A stretch of DNA of 64,000 bases from Marinobacter sp. es.048 (GCF_900188435.1 NZ_FYFA01000001.1:1054001-1118000), one strand, 5' to 3'. Counted from the stretch's first letter, positions 53,249 through 62,238 are shown. Notes: generated by a model not told the origin, from the letters alone. Made by a program: numbers and translations.

Positions 53249-54058
53249 TTACCGCTTCAAATACTGACTAAAATCCACATCACTGGCGGACAGAATCGCC
53301 TGTACCCGGTTGTGAACCCCGAGCTTGCGCAGGATCGCCGACACATGGGCCTTTACCGTGGTTTCGGCGATGTTCAGGTTATAGGCAATCTGCTTGTTGG
53401 ATTCGCCCTTGGACATGCGCTCCAGCACCAGCAGCTGACGGCGGGTCAGGGAGTTGAGCAGCTCCGGTGAAATCGGATTGTCTTCATTGCGACTACGGCG
53501 GGTATTGCTTTCCTTGCCGGTTCGGATGATGTCCGAGGGCAGATAAACATTGCCGTTCAGGATCTGCTGGATCGCTTCGGTCATCTGGGCCCGGGGCGAG
53601 GACTTGGTAATAAAGCCGCAGGCGCCGTAAGTAATGGCCTGCAGTACCACCTGTTTGTCCTCCTCGGCAGAGACAATCACCACAGGAATGGTCGGGGCCT
53701 CATTGCGCAGAGTGATCAGGCCGTTCAGACCATGCATGCCGGGCATGTTCAAATCCAGCAGAATCAGGTCCAGATCATCATTCTCGCGAGTGATGTCCAC
53801 GGCACTGTCCAGATCGTCGGTTTCGATGATCTCGCTGCCCTCAAAGCCAGAGGCGATAACGCTGCTGATGGCTTCCCTGAACAGTGGGTGGTCGTCGGCA
53901 ATCAGAATCTTGTAAGCCGGCTCCATGGAGGGGTCTACCTGTTTGTTTTCAGTATCTGGGATGGCTTCGGAATCATGATAGCGGTTTTCGGACGCATGAT
54001 GGCAGTTTTCGGAAGGGTAGTTCTCGGTAGAGAGTGCGGCTTCGAGCTCGTTCAGCAT
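53249..54058 (-). CDS. LuxR-family response regulator (ErbR/AgmR type)
   Basis: A 269-residue NarL/LuxR response regulator. The receiver (about 48-165) has acidic pocket ADDHPLF and phosphoacceptor Asp102 ([13 protein letters not shown]). The HTH domain (about 205-265) reads [25 protein letters not shown]...[14 protein letters not shown]. It matches the AgmR/ErbR regulators of PQQ-dependent alcohol oxidation. The start at 54058 has an excellent AGGAGG site and adds a 44-residue Ser/Glu/His/Asn-rich extension; an internal ATG at 53926 would give the usual size. Divergent from the ABC importer operon. Confidence 0.88.
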   Translation of the reverse strand: MLNELEAALSTENYPSENCHHASENRYHDSEAIPDTENKQVDPSMEPAYKILIADDHPLFREAISSVIASGFEGSEIIETDDLDSAVDITRENDDLDLILLDLNMPGMHGLNGLITLRNEAPTIPVVIVSAEEDKQVVLQAITYGACGFITKSSPRAQMTEAIQQILNGNVYLPSDIIRTGKESNTRRSRNEDNPISPELLNSLTRRQLLVLERMSKGESNKQIAYNLNIAETTVKAHVSAILRKLGVHNRVQAILSASDVDFSQYLKR

Positions 54059-54227
54059 GGCGGCCTCCTGTGCAGAGAATCACCGATGGCGGTTTCGATC
54101 CTCTGTTTATTATTGTGATGGTTTCATTACACGCCATCTTGGTCTCGGGTTGAATGCGACCATCGCACCAAAAAACAGGCACCAAAGTACTATTCTTGCC
54201 GGGCTGCGGGCTTCGTATCGTGGAGCA

Positions 54228-55250
54228 ATGAGCCTCCAACCAACAATAACGCCTGTGTCCCAAGCCTCTCTTGCCGATCTCTTGATCAAAAAGGGCGTGG
54301 CCGCACTGATATGTCTTGTTATCAGTCTTTCTGTTGGTGTGCATGCCCGTGAAGGAGTCTCAGGGTTGCCCGCGCTGTCCATCAGCGTGCTGCAGTTCGG
54401 CACCGCCCATTGGGAGCTCGATCATATCCTGCACCGGGGACTGGACCGGGAGAATGGCTACCGACTGGAACTGAAACCGGTGGCCAACCTGCCGGCCTCC
54501 AGGCTGGCGGTCACCAGCGGCTCGGTGAACGGCGCTGTGGCCGACCTGCTGTGGGCGCAGTCCCGGTTCCAGGCGGGCACGCCCTACCGGTACGTCCCTT
54601 TCTCCTCCCAGATTGGCGATATCGTCGTCGCTGACAACTCAACGATTCGTTCCGTAGCGGATCTTGTGGGCAAACGCATCGGCGTTGCCGGCGGGCCGGA
54701 TAGCAAGGGCTGGATACTGCTCACGAAGGTCGCACAGCGGCGGGGAATCGACCTGGAGCAATCCACCGAACTCCAGTTCGCTGCCCCGCCGCTGTTGAGC
54801 CAGGCGTTAAAACGCGGGCAGGTGGATATCATCGTGACCTACTGGCATTTCGCGGCCCGGCTCAGAGGTGAGGCCGGCTGGCGGTCGGCATTCAGCATGG
54901 CCGATCTGCTTACAGAGCTGGACCTGGATCGCAACCTGCCGGTGCTTGGTTATGTGTTTCCCGAACGTTGGGCGCAAGATCATGGCCCCTTGATTGATGG
55001 TTTCGCAGCCTCCCTGCAACAGGCCAAAGCCGAGCTGGCGGACAGTGAATCACCCTGGCAACGCTTGCGTCCCCTGATGGGTAATCCTGAAGATGGCGTC
55101 TTCACGGCCTTGCGAGAGGGCTTTGTCGCCGGCACGCCTGCTCCACAAACAGACAAGCGTATTGCAGATCTGCAGCGTTTGATGACATTTACAGGTGCCG
55201 ATCCGGAGCACCTGATGCCCGCCAATCTGTTTTACCGGAGCCAACCGTGA
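54228..55250 (+). CDS. NitT/TauT-type ABC transporter substrate-binding protein
   Basis: The start at ATG 54228 gives 340 residues with a signal sequence ending GVHA (about residue 40). The mature part is a type II periplasmic binding fold: LSISVLQFGTAHWELDHILHRGL, VNGAVADLLWAQSRFQAG, ADLVGKRIGVAGGPDSKGWILL. It is the first gene of a three-gene importer, overlapping the permease by 4 nt. Similar importers occur in PQQ-alcohol oxidation loci; the ligand is unknown. Confidence 0.85.
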   Translation: MSLQPTITPVSQASLADLLIKKGVAALICLVISLSVGVHAREGVSGLPALSISVLQFGTAHWELDHILHRGLDRENGYRLELKPVANLPASRLAVTSGSVNGAVADLLWAQSRFQAGTPYRYVPFSSQIGDIVVADNSTIRSVADLVGKRIGVAGGPDSKGWILLTKVAQRRGIDLEQSTELQFAAPPLLSQALKRGQVDIIVTYWHFAARLRGEAGWRSAFSMADLLTELDLDRNLPVLGYVFPERWAQDHGPLIDGFAASLQQAKAELADSESPWQRLRPLMGNPEDGVFTALREGFVAGTPAPQTDKRIADLQRLMTFTGADPEHLMPANLFYRSQP

Positions 55251-56023
55251 AAGCCCGCACCGGACGACCGCCGCTCTGGAGCTACTGGATAGTTTTGCCC
55301 GCGTTCGTCCTGCTCTGGGCCCTGATTGCCTGGCTTTTGAAATCGCCCCTGCTGCCAACGCCCCTGAGCGTGCTGGATACCCTGATTCGGGAGGCCGCCT
55401 CCGGCGAACTCTGGCACCATCTGGGCGCTACCCTGGGACGGGTGATTGTGGCGTTCACGCTCGCCATGGCTATCGGCACCGCCATCGGCATTGTGATGGG
55501 CCGTTCACAAACCACCAATGCCTTGTTCGATCCTTTGCTGGTGTTGTTACTCAACCTGCCGGCGCTGGTCACCATCATCCTCATGTATGTCTGGTTCGGC
55601 CTGGTGGAAGTGGCTGCCGTGATGGCGGTAGTGATCAATAAAGTGCCCAACGTAGCGGTGACGGTTCGCGAAGGCGCCCGCAGCCTCGACTACCGCCTCG
55701 AGGAAATGGCCACCGTCTACGAGTTCTCCCGGTGGCAACGATTGCGTGAAGTCTGGGTACCCCAGCTGTTCCCCTATCTCATGGCTGCCACCCGGGGTGG
55801 TCTTGCCCTGATCTGGAAGATCGTCCTTGTGGTGGAACTGCTGGGCCGCTCAAGCGGCGTCGGCTTCCAGCTGCATATGGCGTTTCAGGTATTCGACGTG
55901 GCCGCCATTCTTGCCTACAGCCTGGCCTTTATTGCCGTCGTCCAGCTGATCGAACTGGCCATCCTGCAGCCTCTCGAACGCCGGTCCAGCCGCTGGCGCC
56001 AGCCGGAGGCCGCCCATGCTTGA
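55247..56023 (+). CDS. NitT/TauT-type ABC transporter permease
   Basis: A 258-residue permease starting with GTG inside the GTGA overlap. It has about six membrane helices and the EAA-like cytoplasmic loop VREGARSLDYRLEEMATVYEFSRWQRLREVWVPQLFPYLMAA. Belongs with the preceding binding protein and following ATPase; their 4- and 8-nt overlaps show one operon. Confidence 0.9.
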   Translation: MKARTGRPPLWSYWIVLPAFVLLWALIAWLLKSPLLPTPLSVLDTLIREAASGELWHHLGATLGRVIVAFTLAMAIGTAIGIVMGRSQTTNALFDPLLVLLLNLPALVTIILMYVWFGLVEVAAVMAVVINKVPNVAVTVREGARSLDYRLEEMATVYEFSRWQRLREVWVPQLFPYLMAATRGGLALIWKIVLVVELLGRSSGVGFQLHMAFQVFDVAAILAYSLAFIAVVQLIELAILQPLERRSSRWRQPEAAHA

Positions 56024-56687
56024 GCTCAGAATCGCAGGCCGCGATTTCGGCCAGCCGGTACTCGGGGAGGTTTTCGCAACCATAGAACGAGGCGACCGCA
56101 TCTGCCTTCTTGGCCCATCGGGAATCGGCAAGACTACGCTGCTGAACGCCATTGCCGGTCTCGATAAATCGGTTCCGGAAGAAGCTGTGATCGGGCGGGA
56201 CCAACTTCGCGTCGGTTACCTGTTTCAGGAGCATCGCCTGCTGCCATGGCGCAGTCTGGATGCGAATCTGAGGCTGGTTGGCGCCAGTGAAGAGGAGGCC
56301 GAGGGCTTGTTACGCCAGGTGGGATTGTCCGGTTATGGTCAGTATCTGCCGGACCAGCTCTCCCTGGGTATGGCCAGAAGGGCGGCACTGGCCCGTTGCC
56401 TGGCCGTGAAACCGGGCTTGCTAATGTTGGACGAGCCGTTTGCATCACTGGATCCGGTCATGGCGAGTGAACTCAAAGGGTTGATAGCCGGGATTCTGGA
56501 TTCGCATCCGGATATGGCGATGATCTGTGTAACCCATGATGGCAGGGATGCAGAGATATTGGCGAACCGCCTCTGGTATCTTGACGGTAAGCCTGCGCGT
56601 CTTCAGTGGGATGATACATTGGCAGACCCGGGATTGGTCGATGGGCTTCTTGGGAAGCTTCGTAGTCTGGATTTAGCCGGCTCCTAA
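56016..56687 (+). CDS. NitT/TauT-type ABC transporter ATP-binding protein
   Basis: A 223-residue ATPase: Walker A GPSGIGKTT, Q-loop YLFQEHRLLPWRS, signature LSLGMARRAALARCLA, Walker B LLMLDEPFASLDP and switch His in CVTHD. Third gene of the importer operon. The signature LSLGM departs slightly from LSGGQ, as often seen in the group. Confidence 0.9.
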   Translation: MLELRIAGRDFGQPVLGEVFATIERGDRICLLGPSGIGKTTLLNAIAGLDKSVPEEAVIGRDQLRVGYLFQEHRLLPWRSLDANLRLVGASEEEAEGLLRQVGLSGYGQYLPDQLSLGMARRAALARCLAVKPGLLMLDEPFASLDPVMASELKGLIAGILDSHPDMAMICVTHDGRDAEILANRLWYLDGKPARLQWDDTLADPGLVDGLLGKLRSLDLAGS

Positions 56688-56713
56688 AAGTTATCTGAAA
56701 AATGTTTGGGCGT

Positions 56714-56744
56714 CGTCGGATTACGCTTTGCTAATCCGACCTGC
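56714..56744. repeat. REP-like palindromic repeat (copy 3)
   Basis: GTCGGATTACGC-TTT-GCTAATCCGACCTGC, a stem-loop of the same family as the copies at 53109-53208. Lies in the 113-nt convergent gap between the importer ATPase and the pedC-like permease. The repeats flank the response regulator and importer genes. Confidence 0.8.
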
Positions 56745-56800
56745 AAAGATTTGAGGCTTGCATGGAATACAGGTGGAACCTTTTCCCCACTGACGCCAAA

Positions 56801-57607
56801 TCAAGCCGGCTTGGGGGGGCCAAGTATCTTGGTACGCTGAGGCCGGAAGCCTGCCGTCGCAAGCAGAGCCAGAACCACGGTGACAGTCGCAGTAATCCCG
56901 TAAGCCATCGGATTCCACTCCAGGTACAGTGAAAACCGGATCGCCTCCACCGCATGGGTGAACGGATTGAACTGGCAGATCCAGTACAGCCAGGGACTGG
57001 CCTCATTCATGCGCCAGAGCGGGTACAGTGCTGAGGACATGAAGAACATCGGAAAGATGACGAAGTTCATCACCCCGGCGAAGTTCTCCAGCTGCTTGAT
57101 CCAGGTGGCGATCAGCAGGCCCAGAGCACCCAGCATCAGACTGGTCAGAATCAGCGCCGGCAACACCGCCAGATACCCCCATAGCGGTGGCTCCACATCC
57201 ACCAGCAGCGCCAGTAACAAGAACACATACACCTGGCCGATGGACACCACACCCATGGCCAGCAGTTTGGTGACCAGCAGGAAAGGCCGGGGCAGGGGGC
57301 TCATCAGCAGCACCCGCATGCTGCCCAGTTCCCGGTCGTAGACCATGGACAGGGCGCCCTGCATGCTGTTGAACAGGATGATCATGCCGCACAGGCCGGG
57401 GGCGATGTAGGTCTCGTAGGTGATGTAGGTCTCGTAGGGCGGAATGATGGAAATGCCCAGTACCGCCCGGAACCCGGCGGCGAATACCACCAGCCAGAGC
57501 AGTGGCCGCACCAGGGCGCTGGCGAAACGGGTTCGCTGCTGCCAGAACCTCAGCCATTCACGTGTTTGTATGCCGACGAAACAGTGCCAGTAATGAGCTG
57601 CCTTCAT
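56801..57607 (-). CDS. pedC: ABC-2 type permease, PedC-like
   Basis: A 268-residue exporter-type ABC-2 permease with six membrane helices. It contains WQQRTRFASALVRPLLWLVVFAAGF, PGLCGMIILFNSMQGALSMVYDRELGSMRVLL and FPMFFMSSALYPLWRM. It matches permeases of the PQQ-linked alcohol loci (PedC). An 18-nt tandem duplication encodes a doubled YETYIT. It is 1 nt downstream of its ATPase. In Pseudomonas putida the PedA1A2BC transporter is needed for efficient lanthanide-dependent growth. Confidence 0.85.
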   Translation of the reverse strand: MKAAHYWHCFVGIQTREWLRFWQQRTRFASALVRPLLWLVVFAAGFRAVLGISIIPPYETYITYETYIAPGLCGMIILFNSMQGALSMVYDRELGSMRVLLMSPLPRPFLLVTKLLAMGVVSIGQVYVFLLLALLVDVEPPLWGYLAVLPALILTSLMLGALGLLIATWIKQLENFAGVMNFVIFPMFFMSSALYPLWRMNEASPWLYWICQFNPFTHAVEAIRFSLYLEWNPMAYGITATVTVVLALLATAGFRPQRTKILGPPKPA

Positions 57608-57608
57608 A

Positions 57609-58331
57609 TCAGCCGGCTCCGGTCAGGGAATGGAAAGTTTCGGCCAGATCCCGGGTGCCTTCGGCCTCGCAGATGGCCTGGCCATTGCCGTCGGCCAGTA
57701 ACTGGCCCTGATGCAGGATCAGGACCCGGTCGTCTGCACGGACTTCTTCGATCAGGTGAGTAGCCCAGAGTACGGTCAGGCCCTCTTCTTCGCACAGGGT
57801 TCGCACGTACTCGTTGAGTGCCTTGCGGCTGGCGACATCCAGACCCACCGTCGGCTCGTCCAGCAACAAAAGTGAGGGGTTGTGAAGAAGAGCCCGTGCT
57901 ATTTCCACCCGCCGACGATGGCCGCCGTTGAGCTGGCGGACGGCGTCGTTGGCCCGGTCCTCAAGGCTGAAGCGTTCCAGTTCCCGATCACCCCGAAGCC
58001 TCGCTTCCTTACGGGACAGGCCATGCAACGCCGCGTGGTATTGCAGGTTCTGGCGCACGGTCAGGTCAAGATCCAGGGCATTCTGCTGGAACACCACGCC
58101 GATCTGACGCATGGCCTCGGCCGGCTGTTTTTTCAGGGATTGCCCGGCCAGCAGGATATCGCCCTGCTGCAGGGCCAGCAGTCGGGTGAGCAAACCAAAC
58201 AGGGTTGATTTGCCGGCGCCGTTGGGCCCAAGCAGCGCATGAAAACGGCCAGAGGTCAGCACAAAGCTGACCTCCCGGAGCACCGGCTTGTCGCCGTAAC
58301 GAAAGCTGAGGTTGCTCGCTTCAATGGTCAT
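57609..58331 (-). CDS. ABC transporter ATP-binding protein of the PQQ-alcohol locus
   Basis: A 240-residue ATPase: Walker A GPNGAGKST, Q-loop VVFQQNALDLDLTVRQNL, signature LNGGHRRRVEIARALL, Walker B LLLLDEPTVGLDV. Partner of the PedC-like permease. Its start overlaps the beta-propeller stop by 4 nt, so propeller, ATPase and permease are one transcript. Confidence 0.92.
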   Translation of the reverse strand: MTIEASNLSFRYGDKPVLREVSFVLTSGRFHALLGPNGAGKSTLFGLLTRLLALQQGDILLAGQSLKKQPAEAMRQIGVVFQQNALDLDLTVRQNLQYHAALHGLSRKEARLRGDRELERFSLEDRANDAVRQLNGGHRRRVEIARALLHNPSLLLLDEPTVGLDVASRKALNEYVRTLCEEEGLTVLWATHLIEEVRADDRVLILHQGQLLADGNGQAICEAEGTRDLAETFHSLTGAG

Positions 58332-59302
58332 GAAGTCGGATCGATGACCACACCCCAGGGGTAGCGGCCTACCTTGATGGATTTGATGACCTTCAGGTTT
58401 TCTACATCAATCACGGATACATCGCCGGACACGCCGTTGGTGGTATAGAGATGCTTCTCGTCTTTGTCGAGGTCGAGCTGCCACACCCGGGCACCGACCA
58501 ACAGGTAGTCCAGCACTTCATAGGTCTTCGCGTCGACGACAGCAACATGATTGGAGGGGCCGAGCGCCACGAAGGCGTATTTCCCATCGGAGGTCAGTTC
58601 AATGCCTACTGGCTGGACCCTGTCCTGATTCACGCCGGGCACCTTGAAGGACATCTCGTGGATCTGCTCCAGGTTGTCCACGTCGATGATGTGTACGGTG
58701 CCGCCGATTTCAGCCGAGGCCCAGGCAATCTTGCTGTCCTTGCTGAACTCCACATGGCGTGGACGCTGGCCCACCACAATGTTCTTATCGATCTCGAAGG
58801 TCTCGGTATTGATCCAGTGCAGCATGCTGGTGGTTTCCGAGGTGTTCACCGCCCACTTGCCATCCGGGCTCACAGCCATCCCTTCGGGCTCGATGCCCAC
58901 ATCGATCTGGGCCAGTACATCTTTGGTCTGCACATCCACCACGGTCACGATGGCGTCGTCCTCGTTGGCGATGTACAGGTGCTTGTTGTTCGGGTGCAGC
59001 GCAAATTGCTCGGGATCCTCGCCCGAGGGCAGAGTGTCCACGATCTTGCGGGTGGCCAGATCCAGCACCTGAACGGTGTCGTCGTCACTGGCACAGATGT
59101 ACAGCTTGGTATAGTCCTTCGACAGCAGGATGCCCCGGGGGCGCTGGCCGACATCAATGGTTTCAATAACCTCCCGGGTTTCGGTATCGATCACCGACAG
59201 GGTGTTGTCCTTCTCGTTGGACACATAGGCCACGCTGGCCAGCGCCGGTGTCGACAGGCCGATCATGGCGGCCAGTGCGGTCTGTTTGAACAGGGTTTTC
59301 AT
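58328..59302 (-). CDS. YVTN-type beta-propeller protein of PQQ-dependent catabolism
   Basis: A 324-residue secreted protein with a signal peptide ending PALA (residue 22). It has seven or so YVTN repeats of the form D..T.EVI..I.VG..P.G.., for example AYVSNEKDNTLSVIDTETREV and TVQVLDLATRKIVDTLPSGEDPEQFAL. This family accompanies PQQ-dependent dehydrogenases and their ABC transporter and probably works in the periplasm with the transporter. The ligand is unknown. Confidence 0.9.
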   Translation of the reverse strand: MKTLFKQTALAAMIGLSTPALASVAYVSNEKDNTLSVIDTETREVIETIDVGQRPRGILLSKDYTKLYICASDDDTVQVLDLATRKIVDTLPSGEDPEQFALHPNNKHLYIANEDDAIVTVVDVQTKDVLAQIDVGIEPEGMAVSPDGKWAVNTSETTSMLHWINTETFEIDKNIVVGQRPRHVEFSKDSKIAWASAEIGGTVHIIDVDNLEQIHEMSFKVPGVNQDRVQPVGIELTSDGKYAFVALGPSNHVAVVDAKTYEVLDYLLVGARVWQLDLDKDEKHLYTTNGVSGDVSVIDVENLKVIKSIKVGRYPWGVVIDPTS

Positions 59303-59344
59303 GGTGTGACTCCTTTTTGTTGTAACCGGTTAGGCGACATCGGG

Positions 59345-60517
59345 TTAGCCGTTGATCCGGCACTCACTTTCCGGCCGGTCGAAACCGAGGGTGTCCATCT
59401 GGCTGTTGGGATGGAGAAAGCCTTCAAAAGGCGCGCGTGCCACCAGTCCCCGGGGATGAACCAGCGGAATCGGTTGTCTCAGCTGGCCATTCCAGTCGCG
59501 GAAGGTCAGTTTGCGGCCTTTGAATGCCGCCAGTTGGAATTTGTCGCTGAAAAGGTAATTCCGGATCTCGGCGGGACTGGCGGAGTTCAGGTCGGTGATG
59601 GCGGTACCGATGGAACGAACGGCTGTCCAGGCGGCGTAGTCCTCGCTGTTCATGTCCCTGCCGGCCAGCTCGCGGAAACGATTCTGGAGCTGGGCAGCAC
59701 CCCAGCTCTCCACCACCCGGTGCCAGGTAAATGGTGACATGCCCTGGGTACCCACCACCGGTCTCGGCAGCCAGGTGTTGAACGGCACATACTCGCCAAA
59801 ATCGCCCCGCACATCGGCAACCACCACCGCGTCATAATCGCTGGCCTGGGTGAACAGCGGCAGCTCTTTCGAGGCGGTGCGGCGCAGGTCAGCGTCAAAG
59901 GTCCAGGGCTTGTCCTCAACAATCTCCAGACCGAAGCGCTTGGCCGAACGGCGGAAAGCATCGGCCCAACCCTTATCGGCCTCAGTGGGCCCGGTAATCA
60001 GGAAAACCTCATCCCAGCGCCGCTGGTTCAGCCACTGGCCAAGGGCATCGGTGAGCATGGAATAACTGGGCATGGTGTGCAGCAGATTGACGTGGCACTG
60101 GCCGGTGCGCAGGGCATCGTCTTTGGCCCCGGCGTTGAAGATCAGGGTGTTGTCGCCGGCCTTCTCGGTAAGGGTTTTCAAAGTGGAGGCCGGCGCATTT
60201 ACTACAAACAGCTCCAGACCGTTCTCGCGCATGGCATCAAACGCTGCGATGGCCGACTCTTCCGAATCGGCGACGTCACTCTGAAGTGAGTAATTCTGGC
60301 CCAGAAACCTGCCGGTGGTGCTGTTGTCTTTAATGGCCAGTTCGGCTCCCCGAAGGCCAGCATCGCCCGGCTCGGGGATTACGTTGGACAGAACCGGGCC
60401 CTGGTCGGGCACCCATTGCAGATAGCCAATCCGCACCTCCAGCGATTCCGCCTGTAACGGGCTGGCTGCTACCAGGGCAATCAGTGAGGTGGCCGCTGTC
60501 CGGGTGACAAAAGACAT
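59345..60517 (-). CDS. Periplasmic binding protein of the PQQ-alcohol ABC system
   Basis: A 390-residue protein with a signal peptide ending PLQA (residue 23) and a type I periplasmic binding fold. Features are VRIGYLQWVPDQGPVLSNVIPEPGD, FVVNAPASTLKTLTEKAGDNTLIFNAG and EVFLITGPTEADKGWADAFRRSAKRFG. It resembles Leu/Ile/Val-type receptors dedicated to PQQ-linked ABC loci. It lies 42 nt upstream of the propeller gene on the same strand and probably opens that operon. Confidence 0.88.
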   Translation of the reverse strand: MSFVTRTAATSLIALVAASPLQAESLEVRIGYLQWVPDQGPVLSNVIPEPGDAGLRGAELAIKDNSTTGRFLGQNYSLQSDVADSEESAIAAFDAMRENGLELFVVNAPASTLKTLTEKAGDNTLIFNAGAKDDALRTGQCHVNLLHTMPSYSMLTDALGQWLNQRRWDEVFLITGPTEADKGWADAFRRSAKRFGLEIVEDKPWTFDADLRRTASKELPLFTQASDYDAVVVADVRGDFGEYVPFNTWLPRPVVGTQGMSPFTWHRVVESWGAAQLQNRFRELAGRDMNSEDYAAWTAVRSIGTAITDLNSASPAEIRNYLFSDKFQLAAFKGRKLTFRDWNGQLRQPIPLVHPRGLVARAPFEGFLHPNSQMDTLGFDRPESECRING

Positions 60518-60638
60518 GGGATTCTCCGTTTTGTTGTTGTACTTCCAGCTTATGGAAGGGGGAGAAGCCCGGAAATATTCAGAAAGTAGGAATCAGGCAG
60601 TACCAAAGGATGAGATTTCCTCTCGAAGAAGAAAAATC

Positions 60639-60648
60639 TACTACCAAG
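60639..60648 (+). promoter_or_regulatory. TACTACCAAG motif upstream of cytochrome c-550
   Basis: This 10-mer lies 130 nt upstream of the pedF start and recurs 140 nt upstream of the alcohol dehydrogenase start. A weaker relative (AGTACCAAAGG) lies about 45 nt further upstream. It is a candidate activator site. The surrounding 261-nt divergent gap (60518-60778) holds no other recognised element. Confidence 0.45.
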
Positions 60649-60778
60649 GAACTAAACCAAAAACCCCAAAGTGGCATTCGGATTGGGCAGGGGGATTCCT
60701 AGACTTGAGGTAAGCAAGTTGGCAACTGATAAATCCAATAGCCAACCACGGGGAATTCAAAAAACAGAGGTAATACCA

Positions 60779-61207
60779 ATGGCAACGTCCTTTTCACTCA
60801 AAGCAATCGTGGCTTCGGCCATGTTTGGCCTGGCCGGCTTCGCGATGGCGCACGGCAACGTCACACCACAGGAAGTGGATACGGGCAATCTGCCAGAGCT
60901 GGGCGATGACGTGCGCATTGAAAATCCGTTCCGTGAGGGCAATGAGTTTGACGAGTTCAATGCGCAGGCTGTCAAAATCGGCGAGAGCGCCTATGCCGGC
61001 AACTGTGCTGCCTGCCATGGCATCCGGGCAATGTCCGGGGGGCTGACGCCGGATCTTCGCGAGCTCACCGAGTGGGACGACGAGTATTACATCGGGCGGG
61101 TGATGAACGGTACCGATCGTGGCATGCCTTCCTGGAAAAAGAGCATGGATCAGAGCGCCATGTGGGCGATCCGCACTTATGTGGAATCTCTGCCGGCGCC
61201 GGAGTGA
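60779..61207 (+). CDS. pedF: Cytochrome c-550, PedF type
   Basis: A 142-residue periplasmic monohaem cytochrome. The start at 60779 follows AGAGG by 9 nt; signal peptide ends FAMA (residue 24). The haem site is CAACH (Cys76, Cys79, His80) and the likely axial Met is Met116 in RGMPSW. It is the expected electron acceptor of the PQQ-dependent alcohol dehydrogenase encoded downstream, passing electrons to the terminal oxidase. Confidence 0.92.
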   Translation: MATSFSLKAIVASAMFGLAGFAMAHGNVTPQEVDTGNLPELGDDVRIENPFREGNEFDEFNAQAVKIGESAYAGNCAACHGIRAMSGGLTPDLRELTEWDDEYYIGRVMNGTDRGMPSWKKSMDQSAMWAIRTYVESLPAPE

Positions 61208-61281
61208 TGAATCCGGATCGAGTCACAGACGCCTGAATACGGGTCGGCTTTGTGCCGGCCCTTCGTCGTTGGGAGAAAACA

Positions 61282-62238
61282 ATGAAAATACTGTCTCAAA
61301 TGCTTGCCCTGCTGATGTTCGCCCAGGTTGTTCTGGCCCAGGAAGTTAACGACGGAAACGAGCTTCTCAACCGACCTGCGGAACGCACCTACGACATCAT
61401 CCTGGATTCCGGTTACCTGAAAGTCGGCGTCTACGAGAACTTTCCGCCCTACTCCTACCAGGTGGATGGTGAACCGAGAGGTATCGACATCGAGCTCGGC
61501 CAACGGATTGCCGAGGAAATGGGTGTTGAGTTCAAGGTGCACTGGATCATCCCCGACGAAAATCTCGGCGACGACTTGCGAAACAACGTCTGGAAAGGCC
61601 ATTACCTGGCCAAGCAGAGGCTCGCCGATGTGATGCTCCGGGTGCCCTACGACAAGACCTACGCCTATATGCAGGATTCCACCGGCGAGTACATCAACGA
61701 ACAGGTCGTTCTGTTCGGCCCGTATCAGCAGGAAACCTGGCAGATTGCCTACAACCCTGAAAAGCTCGATTCCGTCGAAACCGTGGCGGTTTTTCAATAC
61801 AACCGTATTGGCGTCGAGATAGATACCTTGCCTGATTTTTATCTGACCTCCGCGTTCGGGGGCCGCATGCGGGAGCAGGTTCGCCATTACACCAATGTGG
61901 CGGACGCGTTCGAGGCCATGCGCAAGGGTGAGGTAAGTGCCGTCATGGGTATGCGCTCTGAGATCGATCACGAACTGGCGAAGCCCCAGAACGGGGCATT
62001 TGAAACCGCCGGTAATGGGTTTCCGGGTATTGGCAAACAGGTATGGGACGTGGGCATGGCAATCAAACACACCCATCGCCAGCTGGGCTATGCCCTTGAA
62101 GCCATCATCGACAGGCTGGTGAAAACGGGCGAAATGAACGAGCTCATGATCGCCCAGAAACTCCGTTACAGCGTGCCGGGTTATTACCGGGAATTCCTGG
62201 ATGAGCAGGCTATCGCCAGGGCTGAAGGGGATCTCTGA
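61282..62238 (+). CDS. MoxJ/PedG-like quinoprotein-associated solute-binding protein
   Basis: A 318-residue periplasmic protein starting at ATG 61282 after GGGAGAAAAC, with a signal peptide ending VLAQ (residue 20). The type II (family 3) binding fold shows YLKVGVYENFPPYSYQVDGEPRGIDIELGQRIAEEMG. Such proteins sit beside methanol/ethanol quinoprotein dehydrogenases (MoxJ, XoxJ). XoxJ is thought to help activate the dehydrogenase. Between cytochrome and dehydrogenase genes, so it probably serves the latter. Confidence 0.88.
   Translation: MKILSQMLALLMFAQVVLAQEVNDGNELLNRPAERTYDIILDSGYLKVGVYENFPPYSYQVDGEPRGIDIELGQRIAEEMGVEFKVHWIIPDENLGDDLRNNVWKGHYLAKQRLADVMLRVPYDKTYAYMQDSTGEYINEQVVLFGPYQQETWQIAYNPEKLDSVETVAVFQYNRIGVEIDTLPDFYLTSAFGGRMREQVRHYTNVADAFEAMRKGEVSAVMGMRSEIDHELAKPQNGAFETAGNGFPGIGKQVWDVGMAIKHTHRQLGYALEAIIDRLVKTGEMNELMIAQKLRYSVPGYYREFLDEQAIARAEGDL

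Noticed and set aside
57404..57439. 18-nt duplication as the start of a CRISPR or VNTR array
   Set aside because: Only two copies, in frame within a conserved permease gene.
58451..59737. 428-codon open frame on the plus strand
   Set aside because: Antisense to the beta-propeller and binding-protein genes, which have clear signal peptides and repeats.
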